Program-made: the position numbers and the translations under genes
Notes under the pieces: model-generated
The model's database searches: none
What the model was told of the DNA's origin: nothing
What the model saw: the letters and a program-made list of their open reading frames with translations, nothing else
From: Rikenellaceae bacterium
GTDB lineage: Bacteria; Bacteroidota; Bacteroidia; Bacteroidales; Rikenellaceae
Direction of reading: 5' to 3'
Assembly: GCA_015060065.1 (NCBI GenBank)
Contig: SUZF01000019.1
Span: 1 to 40,872 of the forward strand
Length of the DNA stretch: 40,872 nt
Shown: positions 33,325 to 40,872 of the stretch, piece after piece
How positions within the stretch are numbered: the stretch's first letter is position 1
Layout of the letters: every line of letters starts with the position of its first letter

Positions 33325-33355
33325 ATTGGATTGTAAATTTCAAAACAAAGCGAAG

Positions 33356-34750
33356 ATGAAAAATAAGTACATCGACCTTATTGAGCAGACATTCGATTTT
33401 CCGCAAGACGAGTTTACCGTCACGGATAACGAACTCAATTTTCACGGAATTCCATTGATGGAGATTATCAAACAGTACGGAACTCCGCTCAAAATTACCT
33501 ATCTGCCAAAGATATCCCAGCAGATTAACCGCGCCAAACGAATGTTCAACGTGGCGATGGCGAAGACCGATTACAAAGGTTCGTACAACTATTGCTACTG
33601 CACAAAGTCAAGCCATTTTTCATTCGTTTTGGAGGAGGCTTTGAAGAATGATATTCATCTCGAAACCTCTTCGGCATACGATATTCACATCATTAACTCG
33701 CTGTATGACAGCGGAATAATCGACAAAGACCGTTACATCATCTGCAACGGATTCAAGCGTCCGCAATATGTGGAGAACATTGCCCAGTTGGTCAATGACG
33801 GATTCCACAACACGATTCCCGTTATCGACAACAAGGAGGAGTTGGACCTCTTCGAAGATGTATTTACCAAGAAATGCAAGGTCGGCATCCGCATCGCCTG
33901 CGAGGAGGAGCCAAAGTTCGACTTCTACACCTCGCGACTCGGAATCCGCTACAACGAAATCATCGATTTCTACAAAGCCAAGATTCAAAAGAGCAAGAAA
34001 TTCCAACTCAAAATGCTTCACTTCTTCATCAATACCGGAGTGAAGGACACCTCCTACTATTGGAACGAGTTGGCAAAGTGCGTCAATATTTACTGCCAAC
34101 TCAAAACCATTTGCCCGGAGTTGGATAGTTTGAACATCGGTGGCGGATTCCCGATCAAGACCTCGCTCGACTTCGATTACGACTATGAATATCTGACCGA
34201 GGAGATTATCGCGCAGATTAAGAATATCTGTGCATCTAATGGCGTCGTGGAGCCTAACATCTTCACAGAGTTCGGCTCATTCACGGTTGGCGAGAGCGGT
34301 GCCACGCTCTACTCTATCGTCAATCAGAAGCAGCAAAACGACCGCGAGTTCTGGTATATGATTGATAGTTCATTTATGACCACCCTGCCCGACACGTGGG
34401 GTATCAACCAGCGATACATCATGCTTCCCATCAACAATTGGGACAAGGAGTATCAGCGCGTCTTCCTCGGTGGTCTGACCTGCGACAGCGAGGATTTCTA
34501 CAACTCCGAGGCACACACCAACGCCATCTTCCTGCCGAAACTCGAAGCCGGCGACACGCAGTACATCGGATTCTTCCACACGGGAGCATATCAGGAGTCT
34601 CTCGGAGGTTTTGGTGGCATCCAGCACTGCCTGATACCTTCGCCCAAGCACATCATCATCGACCGCGACAAAGACGACAACGAGTACTACACCCGTCTAT
34701 TCGCAAAGGAGCAATCCTACCGCTCGATGTTGCGCATTTTGGGTTACTAA
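33356..34750 (+). CDS. speA: Arginine decarboxylase, PLP fold type III
   Basis: 464 aa from the ATG at 33356 (an earlier in-frame codon at 33326 is rejected as outside the conserved start). It is the alanine racemase-like barrel family. The PLP lysine is Lys84 in YNYCYCTKSSHF. The phosphate-binding glycine loop is IGGGFPIKTS (about 263). The C-terminal GLTCDSEDF carries the catalytic Cys. Family members decarboxylate arginine to agmatine in polyamine synthesis or acid resistance. The substrate is inferred; diaminopimelate and carboxynorspermidine decarboxylases are related but differ in motif context. The gene is monocistronic. Confidence 0.87.
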   Translation: MKNKYIDLIEQTFDFPQDEFTVTDNELNFHGIPLMEIIKQYGTPLKITYLPKISQQINRAKRMFNVAMAKTDYKGSYNYCYCTKSSHFSFVLEEALKNDIHLETSSAYDIHIINSLYDSGIIDKDRYIICNGFKRPQYVENIAQLVNDGFHNTIPVIDNKEELDLFEDVFTKKCKVGIRIACEEEPKFDFYTSRLGIRYNEIIDFYKAKIQKSKKFQLKMLHFFINTGVKDTSYYWNELAKCVNIYCQLKTICPELDSLNIGGGFPIKTSLDFDYDYEYLTEEIIAQIKNICASNGVVEPNIFTEFGSFTVGESGATLYSIVNQKQQNDREFWYMIDSSFMTTLPDTWGINQRYIMLPINNWDKEYQRVFLGGLTCDSEDFYNSEAHTNAIFLPKLEAGDTQYIGFFHTGAYQESLGGFGGIQHCLIPSPKHIIIDRDKDDNEYYTRLFAKEQSYRSMLRILGY

Positions 34751-34823
34751 TACCCAAATGGCCGGGGAAGAGTGTGATTCCCTATTATAGCAGAGGCTGT
34801 CCTACGTGTAGTTAGACCCTCTA

Positions 34824-34862
34824 TCAAATGCTGCCAACGCAGTATTTAAGAAGCATTTGATT
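34824..34862 (+). terminator. Hairpin after speA
   Basis: ATCAAATGCT (34824-34833) pairs perfectly with AGCATTTGAT (34853-34862) around a 19-nt loop. It lies 74 nt after the speA stop. Only a weak T-rich tail follows, so termination is uncertain. Confidence 0.4.
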
Positions 34863-35005
34863 TGTAATGTGTTAAGTTGTTTAGATGCGGACTGATTGTC
34901 CAAGCAAAAATAGTCTAAACCTTGATTTGCGAAGATTTTACCTTACTCTTGTAGGCTTCTATGTAGTCTAAATTAAGTATAAATAATAAATATACCTTCA
35001 TGATT

Positions 35006-35039
35006 TCGCCTCTCGTTGCCCAGCGGGAGGCGATTTTTT
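35006..35039 (+). terminator. Intrinsic terminator in the speA-to-NTPase gap
   Basis: TCGCCTC (35006-35012) pairs with GAGGCGA (35027-35033), followed by six Ts (35034-35039). No gene ends nearby, so it may end a long speA 3' region or a short RNA starting after 34862. The remainder of the 34751-35407 gap shows no convincing gene. Confidence 0.65.
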
Positions 35040-35071
35040 GTATCATATCCGAACAAGACCCCAAAAGAGTG

Positions 35072-35101
35072 TTGCCATTTGCGAAAATTTTACTAATTTT
35101 G
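35072..35101 (+). promoter_or_regulatory. Candidate promoter of the P-loop protein gene
   Basis: TTG (35072-35074), 19 nt of spacer and TAATTTTG (35094-35101). The leader to the ATG at 35408 would be about 300 nt and starts with a small hairpin around GGGTATTATACCC (35111-35123). Confidence 0.55.
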
Positions 35102-35407
35102 TATTGTCGTGGGTATTATACCCTCGGCACAACATATTTGATGAAAGTGTTTTCGCTTTTATCCTTGCAAGAAAATCTGACAGTTTTCAACGAAACGAGG
35201 ATAACGACGACACTCATTTCTTGTATAGTTGTGTGGCTATGCACTCTTTGTGCGTACACCTCATACTATCCAAGTGTGGGGTCTTGTATCGTTTATTCGT
35301 TTCGGGTTTTGTCAGAACCTTCTTGCAGATAAACGGAAGTCAGCTCCACACTTTCTTTTTGTTATTAACAGCCCATTGGGAGTTGGTGCGCTTAAACTTT
35401 TCGTTGA

Positions 35408-35827
35408 ATGAAAACAATTATTTGTATTTGGGGTGGCGCCGGAATCGGAAAAACCTCTTCGATTCGAGCTGTGTGGGATCGACTCAACATTAGTAATAAA
35501 CCGCCATTACATCAATCAGCAGATGATATTTGCGCCATCGTGCCATTCTGCAATTCAACTGTTGGAATCGCAAGCCAGGGAGACCCCTATTCAGCGCAAG
35601 ATGAATGGCTTGAAGAACTGATGAATCTTGGTTGTGAGATTATTGTTTGTGCTTCACGCACCAAAGGAAGCACGGTTGATGCTGTGGAGGATGTGGCACA
35701 GAGGGGCGAATATGTTACAATATGGTTTTCGCCTTTCTATTCCTCTGATTCCGTTAATACCAATGTTCTAAACAATCTCACAGCGGATGCGGTCATCGAA
35801 TTGATTCGTAAATGCTTAATGCACTAA
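35408..35827 (+). CDS. Small P-loop NTPase-like protein
   Basis: 139 aa. It begins with a Walker A motif almost at the start (CIWGGAGIGKTSSIRAVW, residues 6-23; GxxGxGKT/S consensus). A later strand-like stretch GCEIIVCASRTKGSTVDAVED and a short strand VTIWFSPF could hold the Walker B and base regions. No second catalytic domain, no membrane segment and no signal are seen. The size fits a nucleoside-kinase-like or AAA-like stub. It precedes an exported protein by 19 bp, an odd pairing. Function unknown. Confidence 0.68.
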   Translation: MKTIICIWGGAGIGKTSSIRAVWDRLNISNKPPLHQSADDICAIVPFCNSTVGIASQGDPYSAQDEWLEELMNLGCEIIVCASRTKGSTVDAVEDVAQRGEYVTIWFSPFYSSDSVNTNVLNNLTADAVIELIRKCLMH

Positions 35828-35846
35828 CCATTAAAAATAAGATATT

Positions 35847-37502
35847 ATGAAGACAAAAAATGTTTTTATATTGGCTGCTGCAATGCTGCTTAATTTGTCA
35901 GCATTTGCACAAATCAAGGTCGTAGATGATAACTATAAGTTGTCATCCGGATATAATGAAACTACCGAAATGGAGAAAATTGACATTTATAAATATTTGA
36001 AAACGCAAGATGTATGGATTAAATTCGGGCCATATAGCAATGTCGTTGGAGAGAAAATATATGTATATGAAAAACCTAAACAAAAACCCGAACAAAAACC
36101 CGAACAACTTCCTTTACCTGATACACATGATTTAGATGAAAAAATTGAGAGAACAAAAAAATTGCTCTTCTTTGAGTATTCAAATCGTAAAGTGAAAGAA
36201 TCTTTAGCATCTCAATTGAATAGGTATACGGCAGAGAAAGAGAAAATAATAAGGGAATGGGAAATAAAGAATAGCAAAGAAAAAGAAATAGATGTTGGCC
36301 ATAATAAATATCCGTGCTTAAATCGCAAAGAAGGGATCTTCAAAGCAAAATCTATGCACCCTGGATACTATACAATTGTATCTATTATACTAACAGAAGA
36401 AGATTTCAATAGGCATAAAGAAGAAGCTTTTGCAATGAAGATAGAGCCTACAGATACAGCGTATCTAAATCACTATTTTAATAATATTATAACAGGTTTC
36501 CCAAAATCTAAAAAAATACAAGAAAGTATATACATACATGATATGGAGGTTAAAAAGTATGAAGAAGCAGATCGTACTCCTCCAACTTTTTATGGTTACT
36601 ATAAAGAAAGCGTGAATTTCGGAGGGGGATTGATTTTGGAGAATGAAAACGGAGAACAATATTTCGTAATAGATGGAGATTCCTATTATTCCGAGGAGTA
36701 TAGAGATCATTATGGGTCTAAAAGTTATAGAAAACATCCGTTATTCCGCGAACTTCCGGATTATCTCACAATGTCCTATTATAACTATTTGATAAATACA
36801 TTCAAAGATAAGGAATTACTACTTGTGAGTGATGCGGATTATTTAAGAGATGCCTTATCTGGTGAGTTAATTACAAAACCCATTTGTAATTACGAATACA
36901 TTAAAAGTAGCGAGCAGACTATTGGTGGAAATAAATACTACTCAAAAGCAATAAATCCCGACAATAAGTATTGTACCGTTAAAGACATAATTTTAAAAGG
37001 ACGAGATTTGTTTTACATCATAGATTTTGAAGGACAACAATTTTCAGTAAAAGACAAAACAAAACTTCCTTATTCGATACCATCTAATCAAATTGACTAT
37101 ACGAGCAAACCGATCGATGGTGGTAGACTGGTGTTAAAGAGTGATTTAGAAAAATATGTTGCAGCCTACAATAAAAAGGAGCAAGACCGTCAATTATCAG
37201 AAGAGGCTCGTCAAAAGCGAGATGCAGAAGAGCGAGCAGCAAACGCAAAAAAGTGGGAAGAGAGGGCAGCAAAGCGTAAGCAAGAGTTGTTAGCAAAATA
37301 CCCCGCTGATATTGTTGAAAAAATCTTAAATCACAAAGTGCAGATTGGAATGACTATGGAGATGTGTCGCGAGGCTTGGGGTTATCCATATGGCGGAAAA
37401 ACATCGGTAACCAACAGTCTTGGAACTGCCGAAACGTGGTTCTATGGCTCGTCGAGTTTGACATTTGTAAATGGTAAATTACGAAGTATTATTAAGTATT
37501 AA
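35847..37502 (+). CDS. Large exported protein of unknown function, BamE/SmpA-like C-terminus
   Basis: 551 aa. Signal peptide MKTKNVFILAAAMLLNLSAFA with cleavage near residue 21-22. A KPKQKPEQKPEQ repeat (about 75-86) comes from a 12-nt duplication in the DNA. A coiled-coil (about 95-150) and a Lys/Glu/Arg-rich helix (about 440-478) flank a central body. The last 60 residues (IGMTMEMCREAWGYPYG, then TETW-like FYGSSSLTFVNGKL) resemble the SmpA/OmlA (BamE-like) beta domain. The gene is much more A+T rich than the core genes. Not recognised beyond that; probably periplasmic or surface-located. Confidence 0.7.
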   Translation: MKTKNVFILAAAMLLNLSAFAQIKVVDDNYKLSSGYNETTEMEKIDIYKYLKTQDVWIKFGPYSNVVGEKIYVYEKPKQKPEQKPEQLPLPDTHDLDEKIERTKKLLFFEYSNRKVKESLASQLNRYTAEKEKIIREWEIKNSKEKEIDVGHNKYPCLNRKEGIFKAKSMHPGYYTIVSIILTEEDFNRHKEEAFAMKIEPTDTAYLNHYFNNIITGFPKSKKIQESIYIHDMEVKKYEEADRTPPTFYGYYKESVNFGGGLILENENGEQYFVIDGDSYYSEEYRDHYGSKSYRKHPLFRELPDYLTMSYYNYLINTFKDKELLLVSDADYLRDALSGELITKPICNYEYIKSSEQTIGGNKYYSKAINPDNKYCTVKDIILKGRDLFYIIDFEGQQFSVKDKTKLPYSIPSNQIDYTSKPIDGGRLVLKSDLEKYVAAYNKKEQDRQLSEEARQKRDAEERAANAKKWEERAAKRKQELLAKYPADIVEKILNHKVQIGMTMEMCREAWGYPYGGKTSVTNSLGTAETWFYGSSSLTFVNGKLRSIIKY

Positions 37503-37525
37503 CAATAGCATAAATTAATAAAATA

Positions 37526-37572
37526 CTAAGGTGGCGTATGAAACCCTGTAGTTCCTTCATACGCCACCTTAG
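37526..37572. terminator. Strong hairpin terminator between convergent genes
   Basis: A 17-bp perfect stem (37526-37542 with 37556-37572) around a 13-nt loop lies 24 nt after the stop of the exported protein. It faces the Dcu transporter gene from the other side. Confidence 0.8.
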
Positions 37573-37688
37573 CTTGTCTGCAACCAATCTTTTTAAGAGA
37601 TAGATAGGGCTTATAAATACAGCACAATCGTGCGTGTAAGGGGTTGAATGGTGAGTACGATAAGAGCCCTAATATCGTACTCACACTT

Positions 37689-38987
37689 TTAGAACAATTG
37701 TATCAAAAGCAGGCCGGTGGCAATCGATACAATTGTGGTGATCAGTCCGGGCATCATGAACGAGTGGTTGAGCACCCATTTTCCGATGCCTGTGGTACCC
37801 GTGCGGTCGAAGTTTATGGCTGCGACGACGGTCGGATAGTTGGGAATGAAGAAATATCCGTTTACCGCAGGAAACAAGGCGATCATCATCATCGGCGATA
37901 TGCCCAACGCAATGCCTAATGGAGCAATGGCGCGAATGGTGGCAGCCTGACTGTAAAGCAGAATTGACATCACAAAGAGAGCCACTCCGAACAACCAAGG
38001 CATTTGTGTCACAATGCTTTCGATGGATAGCTTCAACTCTCCGATATTGCCGTTGATGAAAGTGTCGCCCATCCATGCAATTCCAAATATGGCGATTACG
38101 GCCTGCATGCCGGCCGAGAAGATACTTCCTTTGGCTGCATCCGATCCGTTGGTGCGGGTAAACAATAAAATAAATGCTGCGGCAGAGAGCATCAGAATCT
38201 CAATGAGTAGTGGCATGCTCAATGCTGTACCATCGAAAGAAGGTCGTAACGAAGGAATCGAGCCGAAAAGTACGATAAGCAAAGTGGTTATAAGGAATAT
38301 GGCGACCGACAAACGGGCTTTCGAACGGTTTTTTACATCGTTCAACTCGGTGCGTTTCTCATCGAGCAGACCGCTTTTCAATCGTCTGATGTATTCAGGA
38401 TCATCGACAAGTTCTTTGCCTACTCGCATTGAATAGAGTGCACCGGCCAATATGCCAACAAGAGTTGCCGGTATGCAAATTTTCAAAATGTCGAAAAGGT
38501 TTATTCCGAATCCGGTAAGCATGCCTAACAGAGCAACGGTCGCTGCCGATATGGGGCTAGCCGTGATTCCCTGTTGTGAGGCGATTACGGCAATGGCCAA
38601 TGGCCGTTCGGGGCGGATCTTGGTTTCTGTTGCCACCTCGGCAATAACGGGGAGCAGCGAATAGGCGACGTGTCCGGTTCCTGCAAGGAAGGTAAACAGA
38701 TAGGTTACAAATGGGGAGAGTATTGTCACATGGGCGGGATTGCGACGCAAGATACGTTCAGCGATCTTTACCATGTAATCAAGACCTCCTGCGGCCTGCA
38801 TGCACGATGCCGCAGAGATAACTGCGGCGATCATAAGCATTACATCAATTGGAGGTGCGGTGGGTTGCAATCCGAAGACGAAAGTAAGAATTGCCAAACC
38901 GATACCTCCCATAACACCGAGTCCGATACCTCCCAAACGGGCTCCTATTATTATGGCTGTGAGTACAAATAGGAATTGAATAAGCAT
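37689..38987 (-). CDS. dcuB: Anaerobic C4-dicarboxylate transporter, Dcu family
   Basis: 432 aa with about ten to twelve membrane helices. Family blocks include LSPFVTYLFTFLAGTGHVAYSLLPVIAEVA and the ASQQGITASPISAATVAL segment. Dcu carriers exchange fumarate, malate or aspartate for succinate during fumarate respiration, which fits an anaerobic gut organism. It lies 44 bp after recR and may continue the bat-recR transcript, or it may have its own promoter. DcuA versus DcuB cannot be decided; the symbol is a best guess. Confidence 0.88.
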   Translation of the reverse strand: MLIQFLFVLTAIIIGARLGGIGLGVMGGIGLAILTFVFGLQPTAPPIDVMLMIAAVISAASCMQAAGGLDYMVKIAERILRRNPAHVTILSPFVTYLFTFLAGTGHVAYSLLPVIAEVATETKIRPERPLAIAVIASQQGITASPISAATVALLGMLTGFGINLFDILKICIPATLVGILAGALYSMRVGKELVDDPEYIRRLKSGLLDEKRTELNDVKNRSKARLSVAIFLITTLLIVLFGSIPSLRPSFDGTALSMPLLIEILMLSAAAFILLFTRTNGSDAAKGSIFSAGMQAVIAIFGIAWMGDTFINGNIGELKLSIESIVTQMPWLFGVALFVMSILLYSQAATIRAIAPLGIALGISPMMMIALFPAVNGYFFIPNYPTVVAAINFDRTGTTGIGKWVLNHSFMMPGLITTIVSIATGLLLIQLF

Positions 38988-39031
38988 AATTTGTTTTTTA
39001 TGGCGAATATAACTTTGTGTGTTGATAGCCT

Positions 39032-39628
39032 TTACTCCAATTCGCGGCGATTCAACAATGCGTGGGTAATGGTCAGTTCATCGACATATTCCAATTCATC
39101 TCCAAATCCGATTCCCCGTGCAATAGCGGTGATTTTCAAATCGGGGAACTGGCGAAGGCGATTCATCAGATAGAAGAGAGTGGTTTCGCCTTCGATCGAG
39201 GTGGGGATGGCTAGAATAACCTCTTTTACCTCTTGTTGTGCAACTCGATTGATCAACAAGTCGATTTTCAAGTCGGAAGGCGAAATGCCCTGCATCGGGG
39301 AGATCACTCCTCCGAGGACGTGGTACAGCCCTCGATATTGACGAGTGTTCTCTATCGAAAGTAGGTCGGCAACCTGTTCCACGACACAGATGGTCGAATG
39401 GTCGCGTTCGTCGTTCTTGCATATCGGGCAGATCGTGTCGTCGGAGAGATTGTTACAGCAGGTACAATATTTTATCTCATGGCGAAACCGATCGATACTG
39501 TGGGTCATGTCGCGTACCGAATCGGGCTCCATGCGTAACATATGGATCGCAAGGCGCATGGCCGTACGACGACCGATTCCCGGAAGCTTCGAAAGCTCAC
39601 TAACCACATCATGAAGTAACTGCGACAT
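39032..39628 (-). CDS. recR: Recombination protein RecR
   Basis: 198 aa, the family length. N-terminal HhH (LSKLPGIGRRTAMRLAIHML), the four-Cys zinc finger (CTCCNNLSDDTICPIC, about 57-72) and the Toprim domain (TICVVEQVADLLSIE, then GVISPMQGISP). RecR acts with RecF/RecO in gap repair and RecA loading. Its ATG overlaps the batE stop (TGATG), so the two are translationally coupled. Confidence 0.96.
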   Translation of the reverse strand: MSQLLHDVVSELSKLPGIGRRTAMRLAIHMLRMEPDSVRDMTHSIDRFRHEIKYCTCCNNLSDDTICPICKNDERDHSTICVVEQVADLLSIENTRQYRGLYHVLGGVISPMQGISPSDLKIDLLINRVAQQEVKEVILAIPTSIEGETTLFYLMNRLRQFPDLKITAIARGIGFGDELEYVDELTITHALLNRRELE

Positions 39629-40446
39629 CAGATAATCTCAATTTTACGGGCTTCAAGCCATCCTTTTTTGCCGTCGGCGATGGATATTTCATACCAATCA
39701 TCGAGTTGATCGGTGATTCGTACTAATGTTCCTTCATGCAACACAAAGAGGTCAGCAGATGATTTGTCAGGAGAACTTTTCACTGCGGCGGAATTGGATA
39801 ATACGACGGCTTGTGTGCGATCGAGTATCTCACGACGTTCTCCTGCTGCAAAGATGGTTGTTACGACAAAGAGAACTCCTGCAACAAGAGCTCCGTAAAA
39901 GCCTGCTTTTCTCCATGTCAGACGTTGAGCCAACAAGAAGAACAACACCGATGCCAACGCAATAATCAACATACCCAACGAGAGTAGACTCCACGCCGTA
40001 CAACTCATTGTATGGCGTATGGCACGCAACCATTCGCTGAGAAAGAACTCGGGAATCTGTTCGATGGTGTCTTTTGTGCGGGCCTCGGCTACGCTTAGGT
40101 TGTAGCGGATATCATCATTGCCCGGAGCAAGACGTAATGCCCGCCGATAGCAGAGGATGGCTTGTCCCAACTGATCATCTTTGAAATAGGCATTGCCCAA
40201 ATTATAATAGAGTTTTGCCGAACTCAATTCTTGGGCGAGCAGTTGCTCGTAGGCCTTGATGGCACCGTGAAAATCGTTGTTGATATAAGCGGTGCTAGCC
40301 TGATCCCAAAGTTGATCGGGAGTTGTGACTACGGGCGAGTTGGTTTCGAGCGAATCTGCCCCCATTGCAGGTTGTAATTCTGTTGGTTGTGCAGTGGCGA
40401 AACCGGAAATCAACAGTAGTAACGATGTTATGATCTTTTTCATCAT
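39628..40446 (-). CDS. batE: BatE-like TPR/SH3 protein
   Basis: 272 aa. Signal peptide at 1-19. A TPR-like region (about 45-130, including YYNLGNAYFKDDQLGQAILCYRRALRLAP) is followed by two membrane helices (about 155-177 and 186-204) and a C-terminal bacterial SH3-like domain (about 220-272). This matches BatE of the Bat aerotolerance cluster of Bacteroidetes. It follows batD by 4 bp. The bat genes are linked to oxygen tolerance and to a MoxR/VWA assembly, but the molecular role is unclear. Confidence 0.82.
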   Translation of the reverse strand: MMKKIITSLLLLISGFATAQPTELQPAMGADSLETNSPVVTTPDQLWDQASTAYINNDFHGAIKAYEQLLAQELSSAKLYYNLGNAYFKDDQLGQAILCYRRALRLAPGNDDIRYNLSVAEARTKDTIEQIPEFFLSEWLRAIRHTMSCTAWSLLSLGMLIIALASVLFFLLAQRLTWRKAGFYGALVAGVLFVVTTIFAAGERREILDRTQAVVLSNSAAVKSSPDKSSADLFVLHEGTLVRITDQLDDWYEISIADGKKGWLEARKIEII

Positions 40447-40450
40447 GGTT

Positions 40451-40872
40451 CTATCGTTTTATGGAACTCTCAATGCGAGAGATGAAATCAACTCCTTCGG
40501 CATAAATGTCACTCATTTGAGCAGCTGCCGATGGCGAATATTGTGCTTCATCGCATTGGGTAATGATAGCGGTAAAACGTTGTGACTGCTCGGAGGAGAC
40601 ACCGCGTTTGTGCAACTCTTCGCGAACATTCTCTTTCGTGAGGTTGGCAACCGGAATATTCAATTTGTCGCTCATATATCCCCATAAAGCACGAAGCATC
40701 TCTTCGTAGAATGCGTGGCGGTTTTGCTCCTCCATGTACCGTTTGGCTGCTCGGAAACGCTGTACGGCAACTTTATTGGCACGTTTTCCGCGAACAAGTA
40801 CTAAGTTTTTCGACTCGCGAATCTTTCGGCGAAGCGCAATATAGCTGCCGACAAAAAGCAACAGAATGGCTG
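40451..40872 (-). CDS. batD: BatD C-terminal end (cut by the window)
   Basis: The frame is open to the window edge. The codons before 40861 read on as a hydrophobic segment, so an apparent start there is artificial. About 140 residues are visible: a membrane helix followed by a cytoplasmic helical tail, with YEEMLRALWGYMSDKLNIPVANLTKENVREEL. This is the C-terminal region of BatD. Position directly before batE supports the call. Confidence 0.78.
   Translation of the reverse strand, partial: AILLLFVGSYIALRRKIRESKNLVLVRGKRANKVAVQRFRAAKRYMEEQNRHAFYEEMLRALWGYMSDKLNIPVANLTKENVREELHKRGVSSEQSQRFTAIITQCDEAQYSPSAAAQMSDIYAEGVDFISRIESSIKR

Noticed and set aside
35000..35493. Two overlapping frames (110 and 151 aa) before the P-loop gene
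   Set aside because: They cross a terminator and a promoter, lack a recognisable domain, and one overlaps the P-loop gene in another frame.

Overview
The window is a chromosomal segment of a member of Bacteroidales, most likely Rikenellaceae close to Alistipes. The evidence is the 5' end of the 16S rRNA on the minus strand (its first about 110 bases resemble Alistipes as I remember them), repeated Bacteroidetes promoters (-33 TTG/TTTG, 19-20 nt, -7 TAnnTTTG), few Shine-Dalgarno sites, an lpxC-fabZ fusion, batD/batE, a futalosine-type menaquinone gene (mqnC) and a GadC-like permease. No database was searched, so the genus is inference.

Layout. 1-600: start of an rRNA operon reading leftward, with its promoter and a leader holding GNRA-capped hairpins and a boxA-like site. 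0.66-3.1 kb: two tandem exported PHP-domain phosphoesterase paralogues. 3.2-8.7 kb: gdhA (minus), mqnC, a GH3 beta-glucosidase and a small tail-anchored protein. 8.7-10.6 kb: an accessory stretch with a well-supported promoter, a structured RNA ending in an intrinsic terminator, an AT-rich lipoprotein gene, and a non-coding region of dispersed repeats that ends at a tRNA-Leu(UAG). 10.75-17.7 kb (minus): tamB-exbB-exbD-tonB-DUF1573, an outer-membrane energisation and biogenesis cluster, divergent from tsaD. 18.9-22.3 kb (minus): a K+/H+ antiporter with three envelope-type proteins including a second TonB-like protein. 22.35-24.55 kb: lpxC-fabZ and lpxA (lipid A). 24.6-27.5 kb (minus): Na/Pi cotransporter with a PhoU-like tail, and a thioredoxin-fold lipoprotein. 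27.66-29.17 kb: amino-acid permease. 29.28-33.16 kb (minus): HU-domain membrane protein, sigma-54 activator, small membrane protein, lptE, TPR-like protein, secG. 33.36-34.75 kb: arginine decarboxylase. 34.75-37.6 kb: an AT-rich accessory stretch with a small P-loop protein and an exported protein of unknown function. 37.7-40.87 kb (minus): batD (cut by the window edge), batE, recR and a Dcu C4-dicarboxylate transporter.

Most of the window is conserved envelope and central-metabolism housekeeping. The part least explained by known genes is 9033-9221: a canonical promoter followed by a long nested hairpin whose basal stem competes with a terminator. It reads either as a small RNA or as a switch in front of the lipoprotein gene. 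The two AT-rich accessory patches (9.0-10.6 kb and 34.8-37.6 kb) are the places to look for lineage-specific biology.
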